A stretch of DNA of 64,000 bases from Flavobacteriaceae bacterium (GCA_028279515.1 JANQNQ010000009.1:505676-569675), one strand, 5' to 3'. Positions 25,082-33,567 are shown, counted from the first letter of the stretch. The notes: generated by a model not told the origin, from the sequence alone. A program made the numbers and translations.

Positions 25082-26515
25082 ATGGATGCGGCATCCTTCT
25101 ACAAACTTTTACACGAAAAATTCCCTCACCAACCTACCGTAAAACAAGATATTGTTTTGCAGCAACTAGCCGATTTTCTGTTTTCTAAAGATTCAGACCG
25201 TTTGTTTTTACTGAAAGGATATGCCGGAACTGGGAAAACAACCATTATTGGAGCCGTAGTAAAGCACCTTTGGCACACCAAAATGAAATCAGTTTTGCTC
25301 GCACCAACAGGAAGAGCCGCCAAAGTCATCACGAATTATTCAGGAAGGACCGCCTTTACGATTCACAAGAAGATATATTTTCCGAAGAAGCAGAAGAGTG
25401 GGGGCGTAAGTTTTGTTCTTCAGCCTAATAAACATAGAAATACTGTATTTATTGTCGATGAGGCCTCAATGATTCCGGACTCACCGGCTGATTCAAAGCT
25501 ATTCGAAAACGGTTCGTTGCTCGATGACCTGATGATGTACGTGTATTCAGGACATAAGTGCAAACTGGTGTTGATAGGAGATACGGCCCAGCTACCTCCT
25601 GTTAAGCTAGACATGAGCCCTGCATTGGATGAAAATCGCTTGTCACTTAATTATAACAAGCAAGTGACAAAGATAGAATTGGATGAAGTCATGCGTCAAG
25701 AACAAGACTCAGGAATCTTGATGAACGCCACCAACTTGAGAGAGCAATTGTCAGACATGTTCTTTGAAGACTTTAAGTTTCAGCTCGATAGTTTCAAAGA
25801 CATTGTTCGATTGGTCGACGGACATGATATCCAAGATGCCATCAACAGTTCATACAGCGAATTCGGAAAAGAAGACACCGCCATCATCGTTCGTTCTAAC
25901 AAGAGAGCCAATCTCTACAATCAACAAATACGAAGTCGAATACTATTCAATGAAAATGAGTTGTCTACAGGAGATTATCTCATGGTGGTCAAAAACAATT
26001 ATTTTTGGTTAAAGCCAAACTCAGAAGCGGGTTTTATTGCTAATGGAGACATCATTGAGATCCTTGAGATCTTCGCTTTTAAAGAGCTATATGGCTTTAA
26101 GTTTGCCGAAGTGAAGATTCGAATGGTAGATTACCCAAATCAAAAACCGTTTGAAACAGTTCTGTTATTGGATACTATCAGTGCAGAAACACCCGCACTG
26201 TCTTATGAAGATTCGAATCGTCTGTATCAAGAGGTGATGAAAGATTTTGAGAGTGAGACCTCCAAATATCGAAAGTTCTTAAAAGTAAAGAACAGCAAGT
26301 TCTTCAACGCATTGCAAGTAAAGTTCTCGTATGCCATCACATGTCACAAATCACAAGGGGGGCAGTGGAGCAACGTGTTCATTGAACAACCCTATTTGCC
26401 CAATGGCGTAGACAAAGATTATTTACGCTGGTTATATACAGCAGTGACCCGAGCCAAGAATCGACTGTTTCTAATAGGATTCAAGGACGAATATTTTCTA
26501 GATTCTGTATCTTAG
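25082..26515 (+). CDS. RecD/PIF1-like superfamily 1 ATP-dependent helicase
   Basis: About 477 residues. Walker A GYAGTGKTT (near residue 47), Walker B VFIVDEASM, motif III LIGDTAQLPPV, and the C-terminal UvrD-like motifs AITCHKSQGGQW and LYTAVTRAKNRLFLIG give the SF1B (RecD2/Dda-like) order. It likely unwinds or remodels DNA ends or stalled forks. The exact role is not known. The stop codon TAG (26513-26515) lies inside the left end of a foldback element, so the native C-terminus may have been altered slightly. Confidence 0.9.
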   Translation: MDAASFYKLLHEKFPHQPTVKQDIVLQQLADFLFSKDSDRLFLLKGYAGTGKTTIIGAVVKHLWHTKMKSVLLAPTGRAAKVITNYSGRTAFTIHKKIYFPKKQKSGGVSFVLQPNKHRNTVFIVDEASMIPDSPADSKLFENGSLLDDLMMYVYSGHKCKLVLIGDTAQLPPVKLDMSPALDENRLSLNYNKQVTKIELDEVMRQEQDSGILMNATNLREQLSDMFFEDFKFQLDSFKDIVRLVDGHDIQDAINSSYSEFGKEDTAIIVRSNKRANLYNQQIRSRILFNENELSTGDYLMVVKNNYFWLKPNSEAGFIANGDIIEILEIFAFKELYGFKFAEVKIRMVDYPNQKPFETVLLLDTISAETPALSYEDSNRLYQEVMKDFESETSKYRKFLKVKNSKFFNALQVKFSYAITCHKSQGGQWSNVFIEQPYLPNGVDKDYLRWLYTAVTRAKNRLFLIGFKDEYFLDSVS

Positions 26516-26679
26516 AACCTGTTTAGGAATTTATCAATTGTTTTTCTAGGCCTCTTTTTGCGCCTCGCTGTGTTGGAATTTCCTCAAGTAGCTATGGCTA
26601 CTATTGTCAATTCCGCCTTGCGATACATAAAAATAGCCTATATAAAATGTCAATCATAAACTTCCAAACAGATTCTAAG
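26511..26679. mobile_element. Foldback / MITE-like element, 169 bp
   Basis: The left end CTTAGAACCTGTTTAGGAA and right end TTCCAAACAGATTCTAAG are inverted repeats with two or three differences. The inner sequence is also palindromic over most of its length: TTTATCAATTG against TTTATGATTG, TAGGC-TTTTT, GGAATT/AATTCC, and AGTAGC/GCTACT at the tip near 26587-26602. It encodes nothing. A non-autonomous insertion or long-hairpin repeat is the simplest reading. No clear target-site duplication is seen. Confidence 0.6.
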
Positions 26680-26696
26680 AACAAATTTCTTACCGA

Positions 26697-27260
26697 ATGA
26701 ACGAAACAATATTGAGCATTTTTTTAGGTGTAGGTCTTGCCGCATCTGTTGGTTTCAGAGTCTTTTTACCGCTTTTTGCCCTGAGTTTGGCTGGATATTT
26801 CGGGGTCATACCCTTAAATGAAAGTTGGGAATGGGTAGGTAGTATGGCGGCATTGATTACTTTGGGAATTGCTACGCTAGTCGAAGTATTTGCCTATTAT
26901 ATTCCTTGGGTTGACAATCTTTTAGATACGATCGCCGTTCCGTTAGCGGCCGTAGCAGGAACCGCCGTAGTGGTCGCAACAGCAGCCGATTTAAGTCCAG
27001 TGGTTACTTGGGCCTTGGCAATCATTGCCGGAGGCGGTACCGCTACAGCGATCAAAGGGACCACCTCTGCTACACGACTCACCAGTACGGCAACTACAGG
27101 AGGCATCGCTAACCCTATTGTATCAACAGCAGAAACTGGAACCGCGGCCATCATGTCGGTCGCTTCTATTTTCATCCCGATATTGGCGATCATCTTGGTA
27201 ATCTTCCTTTTTATCGTAATTCGCAAGTTTTATAAACGAATCCGTCGATCCAAAGTGTAA
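26697..27260 (+). CDS. DUF4126 family membrane protein
   Basis: 187 residues with about five hydrophobic segments, starting ILSIFLGVGLAASVGFRVFL and ending IFIPILAIILVIFLFIVIRK before a basic tail. A Gly/Ala/Thr-rich middle (GGGTATAIKGTTSATRLTST) is typical of the family. Inner-membrane location is clear; function unknown. Confidence 0.85.
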   Translation: MNETILSIFLGVGLAASVGFRVFLPLFALSLAGYFGVIPLNESWEWVGSMAALITLGIATLVEVFAYYIPWVDNLLDTIAVPLAAVAGTAVVVATAADLSPVVTWALAIIAGGGTATAIKGTTSATRLTSTATTGGIANPIVSTAETGTAAIMSVASIFIPILAIILVIFLFIVIRKFYKRIRRSKV

Positions 27261-27278
27261 AGTTCGCGCTGAAAAATG

Positions 27279-27286
27279 TATTTTTG
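27279..27286 (+). promoter_or_regulatory. -7 element of kdsB
   Basis: TATTTTTG matches TAnnTTTG and lies 39 bases before the kdsB ATG. No clear -33 box. Confidence 0.45.
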
Positions 27287-27325
27287 AAACTCCAATTTTA
27301 ATACGTACCGTACTTAGTTTTTTTG

Positions 27326-28057
27326 ATGAAAGTAATTGCAATGATACCCGCGCGCTACGCCGCATCTCGATTCCCTGGAAAGTTAATGCAGGACCTAGGC
27401 GGAAAGACCGTTATTTTGCGAACCTATGAGGCCGCAAAACATACGGGACTATTTGATGAGGTCTATGTGGTGACCGATAGCGATATCATCTATGATGAGA
27501 TCACCAGTAACGGTGGTGTCGCTGTCATGAGCAAAAAGGAACACGACTGCGGAAGCGACCGAATCGCCGAAGCAGTAGCCGATATGGACGTAGACATTGT
27601 GGTTAATGTGCAAGGAGACGAGCCCTTTACAGAAAAGGACAGCCTTGAGAAGGTTTTGAACGTATTTAAAGAAGACGCCGACAAAGAGATCGACTTGGCT
27701 TCGCTTATGGTACATATCACGGATCCAGAAGAAATAAACAATCCCAATTGTGTAAAGGTGATCGTTGATCAACGAAGCTTTGCATTGTATTTTTCGCGTT
27801 CGCCGATTCCGTATCCAAGAGCAACAGATGTAGGTGCCCGATACTTTAAGCACAAAGGTGTTTATGCTTTTAGGAAGGAAGCGCTGATGGATTTCTACCA
27901 TTTGCCAATGTTGTCGTTGGAAGCATCAGAGAAGATCGAAGCCATTCGATACTTGGAGTATGGAAAAAAGATAAAGATGGTCGAAACGACCGTACAAGGA
28001 ATAGAGATCGATACGCCTGAAGATTTAGAGCGTGCAAAAAAAGAACTCGATGTATAA
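27326..28057 (+). CDS. kdsB: 3-deoxy-manno-octulosonate cytidylyltransferase (CMP-Kdo synthetase)
   Basis: Activates Kdo with CTP for lipopolysaccharide inner-core assembly. N-terminal [20 protein letters not shown], the [11 protein letters not shown] motif and VNVQGDEPF are signatures of KdsB. 243 residues from ATG 27326; a TTG just upstream is ignored. In Shewanella the KdsB next to KdnB acts on 8-amino-Kdo. A kdnB-like gene three genes downstream raises the same possibility here. The next gene starts inside its last codons. Confidence 0.95.
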   Translation: MKVIAMIPARYAASRFPGKLMQDLGGKTVILRTYEAAKHTGLFDEVYVVTDSDIIYDEITSNGGVAVMSKKEHDCGSDRIAEAVADMDVDIVVNVQGDEPFTEKDSLEKVLNVFKEDADKEIDLASLMVHITDPEEINNPNCVKVIVDQRSFALYFSRSPIPYPRATDVGARYFKHKGVYAFRKEALMDFYHLPMLSLEASEKIEAIRYLEYGKKIKMVETTVQGIEIDTPEDLERAKKELDV

Positions 28058-28742
28058 CGATATAAAAGTCATAGGATTTGATGCAGACGACACCCTTTGG
28101 GTCAATGAGACCTACTTCAGGGATGCCGAACATGAATTCGCAAAGTTGTTGGCGCAATTTGAAACCGAGAACAAGATCGATCAAGAATTGTTCAAAATGG
28201 AAATGAAGAACCTTCCTATTTATGGATACGGAGTAAAGGGATTTATGCTGTCCATGATCGAATCGGCCATGGAGCTATCCAACAACACTGTTTCAAATGA
28301 TACCATCAATAAAATTCTCAACATTGGAAAGGAAATGATCAACAAGCCTGTTGTTCTTTTGGAAGGTGTAGAGGAAGTATTACAGGCGCTCTCAAAGAAG
28401 TATCGATTGATTTTGGCTACTAAGGGTGACCTTTTAGACCAAGAGCGAAAGCTGGAAAAATCGAATCTGACTGAATATTTTCATCATATCGAAGTATTAA
28501 GTGATAAGCAAGAAAGCAATTATAGTAATCTGTTGAAGCACCTTGACATCGACCCAGAAAATTTTCTAATGGTAGGGAACTCGTTGAAGTCAGACATCCT
28601 TCCATTGGTCAATATAGGAGCGAAAGCGATTCATGTACCGTTTCATACCACTTGGGCACACGAGCAAGTAACAGTAGATGAAAAAACAAACGGAACGTAT
28701 AAAACCTGCAAAGGAATTAAAGAGATACTGAACTATTTGTAA
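28050..28742 (+). CDS. HAD-superfamily hydrolase
   Basis: About 230 residues. Motif [10 protein letters not shown] (nucleophile Asp near residue 9), motif II LATKGD, and motif [13 protein letters not shown] are present, with a helical cap between I and II (C1 type). It is larger than the capless KdsC, so Kdo-8-phosphate phosphatase is not assured. ATG 28050 lies 8 bases inside kdsB; an upstream GTG (28032) is less likely. Its stop overlaps the next start (TAATG). Confidence 0.88.
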   Translation: MYNDIKVIGFDADDTLWVNETYFRDAEHEFAKLLAQFETENKIDQELFKMEMKNLPIYGYGVKGFMLSMIESAMELSNNTVSNDTINKILNIGKEMINKPVVLLEGVEEVLQALSKKYRLILATKGDLLDQERKLEKSNLTEYFHHIEVLSDKQESNYSNLLKHLDIDPENFLMVGNSLKSDILPLVNIGAKAIHVPFHTTWAHEQVTVDEKTNGTYKTCKGIKEILNYL

Positions 28743-29371
28743 TGTATAAGAAGCTAGACCTTGAAACATGGCCGCGTAGGGCACACTTTGAGTTTTTCAA
28801 AGCATTTGAAGAGCCCTTCTTTGGTGTGACCTTCAATGTCGATGTCACCAAGGCCATGGCACATTGCAAAGAAAAAGGGATATCATTCTTTATCTATTAT
28901 TTGCACAAAGCCATATCAGCGGCAAATAGTATAGAGGCGTTTAGATACCGGATCAAGGATAATGAAGTGTTCGTGTATGACCGTTTGAATGCCTCACCAA
29001 CAATTAATAGGCCTAATGGCACCTTTGGTTTTTCGTATATACCTTATGAAGAATCCTTTGAGAAGTTTCATGAAACAGCGAAGAAAGAGATCGATAAAGT
29101 AAGAGCAGAAACAACACTTATACCTTCAGCCAATAATGATAACACCATTCATTTTTCGGCGATTCCATGGGTGAGTTTCACTTCGATATCACATGCGCGA
29201 AGTTTTTCATACAAAGAATCCATCCCGAAAATCTCATTTGGTAAGGTTTTCGAGGAAAATGGGAAAAAGCTAATGCCAACCTCTGTACATGTGCACCATG
29301 CCTTAATGGATGGATATCATGTGGGGTTGTTTTCAGAAAGATTTGACCAGTTATTACATGACGTCATGTAA
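28742..29371 (+). CDS. CatA-like O-acetyltransferase
   Basis: 209 residues in the chloramphenicol acetyltransferase fold family. The catalytic HHxxxDG motif is intact (HVHHALMDGYHVGLF) and ISFFIYYLHKAIS matches the family helix. Despite the name, chromosomal relatives in Bacteroidota need not modify chloramphenicol. Coupling to the HAD gene and proximity to kdsB suggest a sugar or lipid acceptor. Resistance should not be inferred from sequence. Confidence 0.85.
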   Translation: MYKKLDLETWPRRAHFEFFKAFEEPFFGVTFNVDVTKAMAHCKEKGISFFIYYLHKAISAANSIEAFRYRIKDNEVFVYDRLNASPTINRPNGTFGFSYIPYEESFEKFHETAKKEIDKVRAETTLIPSANNDNTIHFSAIPWVSFTSISHARSFSYKESIPKISFGKVFEENGKKLMPTSVHVHHALMDGYHVGLFSERFDQLLHDVM

Positions 29372-29423
29372 AACCAGCCAATACAGATATCTTTCGCGAT
29401 AATTTTAAAAATTGAAGAATAGG

Positions 29424-30518
29424 ATGCATAAAAATAGCATGCATAAGAATTTCCCGATGGTTCCTCGCGTCATTTTTGGACGAGGATCTTTCGGTCAATT
29501 GGGACAAATACTGACTCTGAAGAGAAAGAGTGAAGAAGCTCCGTTTATTTTTTTGGTGGATGATGTTTTTGAAGGAAGCGAGCACATAACAAATGCCATT
29601 CCTTTAGAGCATAACGACCGGATTATTTTTATCAGTGCAGATGAAGAGCCTAAGACCACGCAGGTAGATGCTTTGCGAGACGAAATACAAGCTACATATG
29701 CCCAATTGCCATCTGGTATTATCGGTATAGGTGGCGGAACGTTAATGGACCTTGCTAAGGCAGTTGCTTTGATGCTTACCAATCCAGGGAGCGCTTCAGA
29801 CTACCAAGGGTGGGATCTGATCAAGAATCCAGCCGTATATCATGTAGGAATTCCGACCATTTCTGGAACAGGCGCTGAGGTGTCACGCACAACGGTTTTG
29901 ACCGGGCCTTATAAGAAACTAGGGCTCAATTCTGACCATACCACTTTTGATCAAGTAGTGTTAGATCCACAACTAACAGAAGGTGTTCCAAAACAACAAT
30001 GGTTCTATACAGGAATGGACTGTTATATTCATTGTATTGAGTCACTTCAAGGAACCTATTTAAATGCCTTTAGTCAAAGCTATGGTGAAAAGGCATATGA
30101 CCTATGTAAGGAAGTGTTTTTATCAGACGAATTAAATGCCGAAGAATCGCAAGACAAATTGATGATGGCCTCTTGGCACGGAGGAATGAGTATTGCCTAT
30201 TCTCAAGTAGGCGTTGCACACGCCATGAGCTACGGACTCTCATATCTCTTAGGAACCAAGCATGGTATCGGAAATTGCATCGTGTTTAATCACCTCGAGG
30301 AGTTTTATCCGGAGGGAGTGGCAGAGTTCAAAAAGATGAAAGAAAAACACGGTATCGTGCTGCCTACCGGATTGTGTGCAGGTCTTACCGATGCACAATT
30401 CGATACAATGATTGATATCGCGCTGAGTTTAGAACCGCTGTGGGAGAATGCATTGGGCATGGATTGGAGAAATACGATAACGCGCGAAAGGCTTCGTGCT
30501 TTATACGAAAGGATGTAA
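29424..30518 (+). CDS. kdnB: Iron-dependent alcohol dehydrogenase, KdnB-like (Kdo 8-oxidase)
   Basis: Group III Fe-alcohol dehydrogenase of about 364 residues. The nucleotide-binding GIGGGTLMDLAKA and metal ligands Asp/His/His/His (GMDCYIHCIE, GVAHAMSYGL, GTKHGIGN with FNH) are visible. The MVPRVIFGRGSF start resembles Shewanella KdnB, which oxidises Kdo at C8 before transamination to 8-amino-Kdo. The partner aminotransferase KdnA is not in this window. Start uncertain: ATG 29424 or 29439, within a 15-bp tandem duplication encoding MHKN twice. The KdnB call rests on resemblance plus kdsB nearby. Confidence 0.75.
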   Translation: MHKNSMHKNFPMVPRVIFGRGSFGQLGQILTLKRKSEEAPFIFLVDDVFEGSEHITNAIPLEHNDRIIFISADEEPKTTQVDALRDEIQATYAQLPSGIIGIGGGTLMDLAKAVALMLTNPGSASDYQGWDLIKNPAVYHVGIPTISGTGAEVSRTTVLTGPYKKLGLNSDHTTFDQVVLDPQLTEGVPKQQWFYTGMDCYIHCIESLQGTYLNAFSQSYGEKAYDLCKEVFLSDELNAEESQDKLMMASWHGGMSIAYSQVGVAHAMSYGLSYLLGTKHGIGNCIVFNHLEEFYPEGVAEFKKMKEKHGIVLPTGLCAGLTDAQFDTMIDIALSLEPLWENALGMDWRNTITRERLRALYERM

Positions 30519-30520
30519 GG

Positions 30521-31057
30521 ATGAGATGGCTAGCTAAATTCATATTTCACCGAATCATGGGCTGGAAAATTGTTGGAAGTTTTCCAGACGTTGATAAATG
30601 TGTGGTCATCGTAGTGCCGCATACGCACTGGCACGACTTCATTATCGGTGCCTTAGCCCGAAAGATTATTAACGAAGAAATCAATTTTGTAGCAAAGAAG
30701 GCCTTGTTCAAACCACCTTTTGGGTGGTACTTCAAATGGATGGGTGGTGCGCCCATAGACCGAACAAAGTCTAGCAATAAAGTAGAATCGATTGCATCGA
30801 TCTTTAACGAGCGTGAAAAATTCAGATTGGCACTAGCTCCCGAAGGCACGAGAAAAAAAGTAGAAGAGTGGAAAACAGGGTTCTATTATATTGCCAAAAC
30901 TGCAGGAGTTCCTATTGAGATGATCGCCTTTGACTTTGGGAAGAAAGAAGTGAAATTCTCACCACTGTTTTTCCCAACCGATGACAAAGAAGCCGATTTT
31001 AAATTCATGCGTAAGTTTTACGAAGGAGTCGTCGGAAGAATTCCAGAATACACCTGA
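30521..31057 (+). CDS. Lysophospholipid (1-acyl-glycerol-3-phosphate-type) acyltransferase
   Basis: About 178 residues of the PlsC-like family. The HX4D catalytic motif appears as PHTHWHDF, and the acceptor-binding motif as LALAPEGTRKKVEEWK. There is a hydrophobic, amphipathic N-terminus. It begins 2 bases after the kdnB stop, last in the kdsB unit, so it probably serves envelope lipid assembly. Its TGA stop abuts the convergent neighbour's stop with no gap (TGATCA). Confidence 0.87.
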   Translation: MRWLAKFIFHRIMGWKIVGSFPDVDKCVVIVVPHTHWHDFIIGALARKIINEEINFVAKKALFKPPFGWYFKWMGGAPIDRTKSSNKVESIASIFNEREKFRLALAPEGTRKKVEEWKTGFYYIAKTAGVPIEMIAFDFGKKEVKFSPLFFPTDDKEADFKFMRKFYEGVVGRIPEYT

Positions 31058-31663
31058 TCATTGATGTCCCCAAGCGTCTTCACTTTCCTTATTTTTTGGA
31101 GATAATCCCAGTATTTCATTGTCGGTATTGACACCTAGTCCCATTACGGTACGATTGGCATAGTTGAAATAAGCCACCACCTGATTTACCTCTAAGATCT
31201 CGCCGTCAGAGACTTCTAATGAACGTAGATGATCTATAAAGCTTTTGTCGAGTTCAGTGGGTTTCAGCGTAAGTGTTTTTGCATATTGGGCCAAAGCTTG
31301 CTCTTTAGACGAAAGCAGCGAAGAGAAGTCATCACTTTCTATACAGACACGTATCTTTTCCGCCTTAATATCATCCTCTAAAAAACGTTTCATGCCCTCA
31401 AAGTGGTGGCGATAACAATAGTCGCAACGATTCAAGTAACTCACATAACTTCCCAACAATTCCAAGAACCAATTGTCAAATGTATTGGCACTGTGATGCA
31501 ATACATTTTTATACAAACTCATATGCCCGGTGAGTGTGTGCGGACGCAAGCTGTGTACGGTTAAAATATTGTCGAGATAATTGTTAGGTCCTTTGATTTT
31601 TTGATAAATGGACTTGAGTTTGCCAGTGGCTTCTTCAAACGGAATCGTTTTGATCCAACTCAT
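31058..31663 (-). CDS. AhpD-like peroxidase-related / carboxymuconolactone decarboxylase family protein
   Basis: 201 residues from MSWIKTIPFEEATGKL; an upstream Lys/Arg-rich extension overlaps the previous gene and is excluded. The redox motif CDYCYRHH (CxxC with a nearby His) lies near residue 95, as in AhpD-type alkylhydroperoxidase-like proteins. Likely a cytoplasmic thiol peroxidase-type enzyme; substrate unknown. Only one base separates its start from the stop of the upstream secreted-protein gene. Confidence 0.85.
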   Translation of the reverse strand: MSWIKTIPFEEATGKLKSIYQKIKGPNNYLDNILTVHSLRPHTLTGHMSLYKNVLHHSANTFDNWFLELLGSYVSYLNRCDYCYRHHFEGMKRFLEDDIKAEKIRVCIESDDFSSLLSSKEQALAQYAKTLTLKPTELDKSFIDHLRSLEVSDGEILEVNQVVAYFNYANRTVMGLGVNTDNEILGLSPKNKESEDAWGHQ

Positions 31664-31664
31664 G

Positions 31665-32159
31665 CTATATTTTGGTCTTTTTGATTTCTTCTTCTTTCTT
31701 TTCCTTCTTTTTGGTATTGCCAGGAAACACAAGACTCGTACTCGAATAAGTGAGTCCGAAGGTCGCATTGGCGTAGTACACTTGGGAAATAGCGTCTTTT
31801 GCCTGGTCGGCTGTGAGCTCTTTTAACGGGTGAATGAAAACCGACCATAGAAGCTCGTCAGAGATTGCGTATTTAACGTCTAAGGCAGTGTGAAAATTAG
31901 CCACAAGCGCATTCTTCAACAATTCTTCATCCAATTTTTCGACCTCAATCACGGGCGAAATAATTCGCATGCGGTTGTTGTTTTCATCAGTGATACAAAA
32001 GAAGACGATGTCTTCGATCATAAATTGCCATCGACCGTTTTGACCTTGCACCGTGTCAGCAGCTTTGGTGATGATCTCTCCCAGTTTTTGGTTGTTCATG
32101 TCTTGCGCTGTTATCGAGTAGGAGGCAAGGACAAAAAGAAATAAGATGAATCGTCTCAT
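31665..32159 (-). CDS. Secreted hypothetical protein
   Basis: 164 residues with a signal peptide (FILFLFVLASYSITAQ). A mixed alpha/beta core follows (QFMIEDIVFFCITDENNNRM), reminiscent of the YbjN / type III chaperone-like fold. A very basic tail closes it (KKKEKKEEEIKKTK). It is coupled to the AhpD-like gene. The fold suggestion is weak. Confidence 0.75.
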   Translation of the reverse strand: MRRFILFLFVLASYSITAQDMNNQKLGEIITKAADTVQGQNGRWQFMIEDIVFFCITDENNNRMRIISPVIEVEKLDEELLKNALVANFHTALDVKYAISDELLWSVFIHPLKELTADQAKDAISQVYYANATFGLTYSSTSLVFPGNTKKKEKKEEEIKKTKI

Positions 32160-32216
32160 AATTTCGTTTTAGAGTAAGTAAGTCGATGGCCTTTACAAAA
32201 CCCTACGGAAAAGATA

Positions 32217-32244
32217 TAAAAAAAGCCCGACCTAATATCGGGCT
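32217..32244 (-). terminator. Intrinsic terminator of lipoprotein gene 1
   Basis: On the minus strand AGCCCGA pairs with TCGGGCT around a 7-nt loop and is followed by a T-run. It starts about 10 bases after the stop at 32254. Confidence 0.9.
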
Positions 32245-32253
32245 CTTCCTATT

Positions 32254-32754
32254 TTACTTCCTGAAATAGTGTTCTTCGAATGATTCGTAAACATCCCCGG
32301 GCAGATAAGGAGGTATACCGTCATAGGAAATGACCATGGTATCCTCGGTTGGGAAATCGACAAATGCCAGATACACGAACTCATCGCCATTGCTATCTGA
32401 CCTAAATGTGAACTCATAGATGTTGTAATTATCCACTACTACTAAGGTCCAGCGCAAATAACCTCCAGATCGGTTGATTTGTTCGCAACCATTAGCAACC
32501 CCTATTTGATCGATAAATATTTTAGAGGTCCCATTTCGAATAAATTCCAGCGACATATTACGAGCACATTCGTCCTCTTGGAAGTCAAGAATTTCTTCGG
32601 TCCCATCTACCCTTGAAAAGATATAGCGGTCAATGCCCCATTCTCCTAGAACAGGAGCTGAGGCCATCGCTTGATTTAAAAGGTCAGAATCATCATCTGA
32701 ATGGCAAGAACTAATAACGAGGCAAACAAAAACGGAAAAAATAATTTTCTTCAT
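32254..32754 (-). CDS. Small lipoprotein, copy 1 of a tandem pair
   Basis: 166 residues with a lipoprotein signal peptide (FVCLVISSC, lipidated Cys near residue 17) followed by an Asp-rich linker. The rest is beta-rich (VLGEWGIDRYI, VYLAFVDFPTEDTMVISYDG) and lipocalin-like in pattern. A close paralogue lies 757 bases away, sharing the HYFRK end. The 5' leader carries a promoter, a 5' hairpin and a terminator just before the ATG. Outer-membrane or periplasmic anchoring is inferred; function unknown. Confidence 0.83.
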   Translation of the reverse strand: MKKIIFSVFVCLVISSCHSDDDSDLLNQAMASAPVLGEWGIDRYIFSRVDGTEEILDFQEDECARNMSLEFIRNGTSKIFIDQIGVANGCEQINRSGGYLRWTLVVVDNYNIYEFTFRSDSNGDEFVYLAFVDFPTEDTMVISYDGIPPYLPGDVYESFEEHYFRK

Positions 32755-32780
32755 AAGTATTATATTAAATGTTAGGTAAT

Positions 32781-32809
32781 AAAAAACCCTCTTCTTTTCA
32801 AGAGGGTTT
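32781..32809 (-). terminator. Terminator-like hairpin in the leader of lipoprotein gene 1
   Basis: On the minus strand AAACCCTCTT pairs with AAGAGGGTTT around a 6-nt loop and runs into T6. It ends about 27 bases before the ATG and 70 bases downstream of the promoter-proximal hairpin. No second -7 box is seen between it and the ATG. Confidence 0.75.
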
Positions 32810-32843
32810 GTTGTTTGATTGAATGTTTCCTGATTTTCTTTTT

Positions 32844-32879
32844 GTCAAGCACTTTTGATGTGGCGGTTAGTGCATCAAC
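32844..32879 (-). promoter_or_regulatory. 5' leader hairpin of lipoprotein gene 1
   Basis: On the minus strand GTTGA-t-GCACT (32879-32869) pairs with AGTGC-TTGAC (32853-32844), ten pairs with one bulged U and two G-U pairs. Its first base coincides with the predicted transcription start. The homologous hairpin of copy 2 shows compensatory changes. Confidence 0.6.
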
Positions 32880-32884
32880 ATTAC

Positions 32885-32913
32885 CAAATATAGGAGCATT
32901 TTTCTTTTGTCAA
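32885..32913 (-). promoter_or_regulatory. Promoter of lipoprotein gene 1
   Basis: On the minus strand TTGAC (32913-32909) and TATATTTG (32892-32885), with 18 bases between TTG and the -7 box. It is a near-ideal Bacteroidota promoter and places the start site near 32879. Confidence 0.72.
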
Positions 32914-32967
32914 GATATCACCGACGGCTTTTGTGAATACTTTATCACTTGTTAACAAATTATTTTG

Positions 32968-33024
32968 TTAAGCCTGTTCTTCCATGGTATAGTAGCCAAT
33001 TTGCAAGTCGTCGTCTTCAACCAT
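32968..33024 (-). pseudogene. yebC 3'-end remnant left by tandem duplication
   Basis: The minus strand reads MVEDDDLQIGYYTMEEQA then TAA. It matches the true YebC C-terminus (EEDDDVQNVYHTMEEQA) at about 12 of 17 positions, and the following bases resemble the sequence after the real yebC stop. It sits directly after lipoprotein copy 2. This fits a duplication of a unit [yebC 3' end - spacer - lipoprotein gene] of about 750 bp. No upstream part of yebC is present, so it is not a working YebC. Confidence 0.7.
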
Positions 33025-33037
33025 TTTGATTCCTATT

Positions 33038-33511
33038 TTACTTTCTGAAGTAATGTTCTTCAAGTGATGAGACAATATTATTAGGTACAAATGGAGGCGC
33101 ACCATCGTAGGTGATAACCATGGTATCGTTGGTGGGGAAATCTACAAATGCCAAATAAATGAACTCATCGCTATTGTCATCCTCTTTATAGGTGAATTCA
33201 TATGTGTTGCTGTTTTCTCGGGTCCAATGTAAATATCCAGAACCGCTCAACTGCGCGCAACCACTTTCAATCCCTGTTTGATCCATAAATTGTGTGGTGG
33301 TTCCATCTGGAAGAAATTCCATAGATAAATAACGATCACATGCATCCTCTTGGAAGTTAAGAACTTGTACAGAACCATCTACACGTACAACGATATAGCG
33401 GTCAATTCCCCATTCTCCTATGATGGGAGCTGAGGCCATGTCAGAATCATCCTCTGATTGGCAAGAAATAAAAGTTAGGCAAACAAAAATGGAAAAAATG
33501 ATTTTTTTCAT
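33038..33511 (-). CDS. Small lipoprotein, copy 2 of a tandem pair
   Basis: 157 residues with lipobox FVCLTFISC and an acidic linker. Body closely similar to copy 1 (GEWGIDRYI, LAFVDFPTNDTMVITYDG, final EEHYFRK). It is the copy next to intact yebC and so probably keeps the ancestral position. Its promoter has TTA where copy 1 has TTG at -33, so the copies may differ in strength. Function unknown. Confidence 0.83.
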   Translation of the reverse strand: MKKIIFSIFVCLTFISCQSEDDSDMASAPIIGEWGIDRYIVVRVDGSVQVLNFQEDACDRYLSMEFLPDGTTTQFMDQTGIESGCAQLSGSGYLHWTRENSNTYEFTYKEDDNSDEFIYLAFVDFPTNDTMVITYDGAPPFVPNNIVSSLEEHYFRK

Positions 33512-33540
33512 AAGTATGGTATTTAAATGTTAGGTAATAA

Positions 33541-33567
33541 AAAAACCCTCTTGTTTCAAGAGGGTTT
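33541..33567 (-). terminator. Terminator-like hairpin in the leader of lipoprotein gene 2
   Basis: AAACCCTCTT / AAGAGGGTTT with a 5-nt loop, followed by T7 on the minus strand, just before the gene. It could also terminate yebC read-through. Its place downstream of the lipoprotein promoter makes attenuation possible. Confidence 0.75.

Noticed and set aside
28742..29371. Chloramphenicol resistance gene
   Set aside because: Only fold-family similarity and the catalytic HHxxxDG are visible. It is embedded in an envelope gene cluster with no mobile context, so resistance is not supported.
31664..31768. N-terminal Lys/Arg-rich extension of the AhpD-like protein
   Set aside because: The extension overlaps the upstream secreted-protein gene almost entirely. 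The family start fits MSWIKTIPF at 31663.
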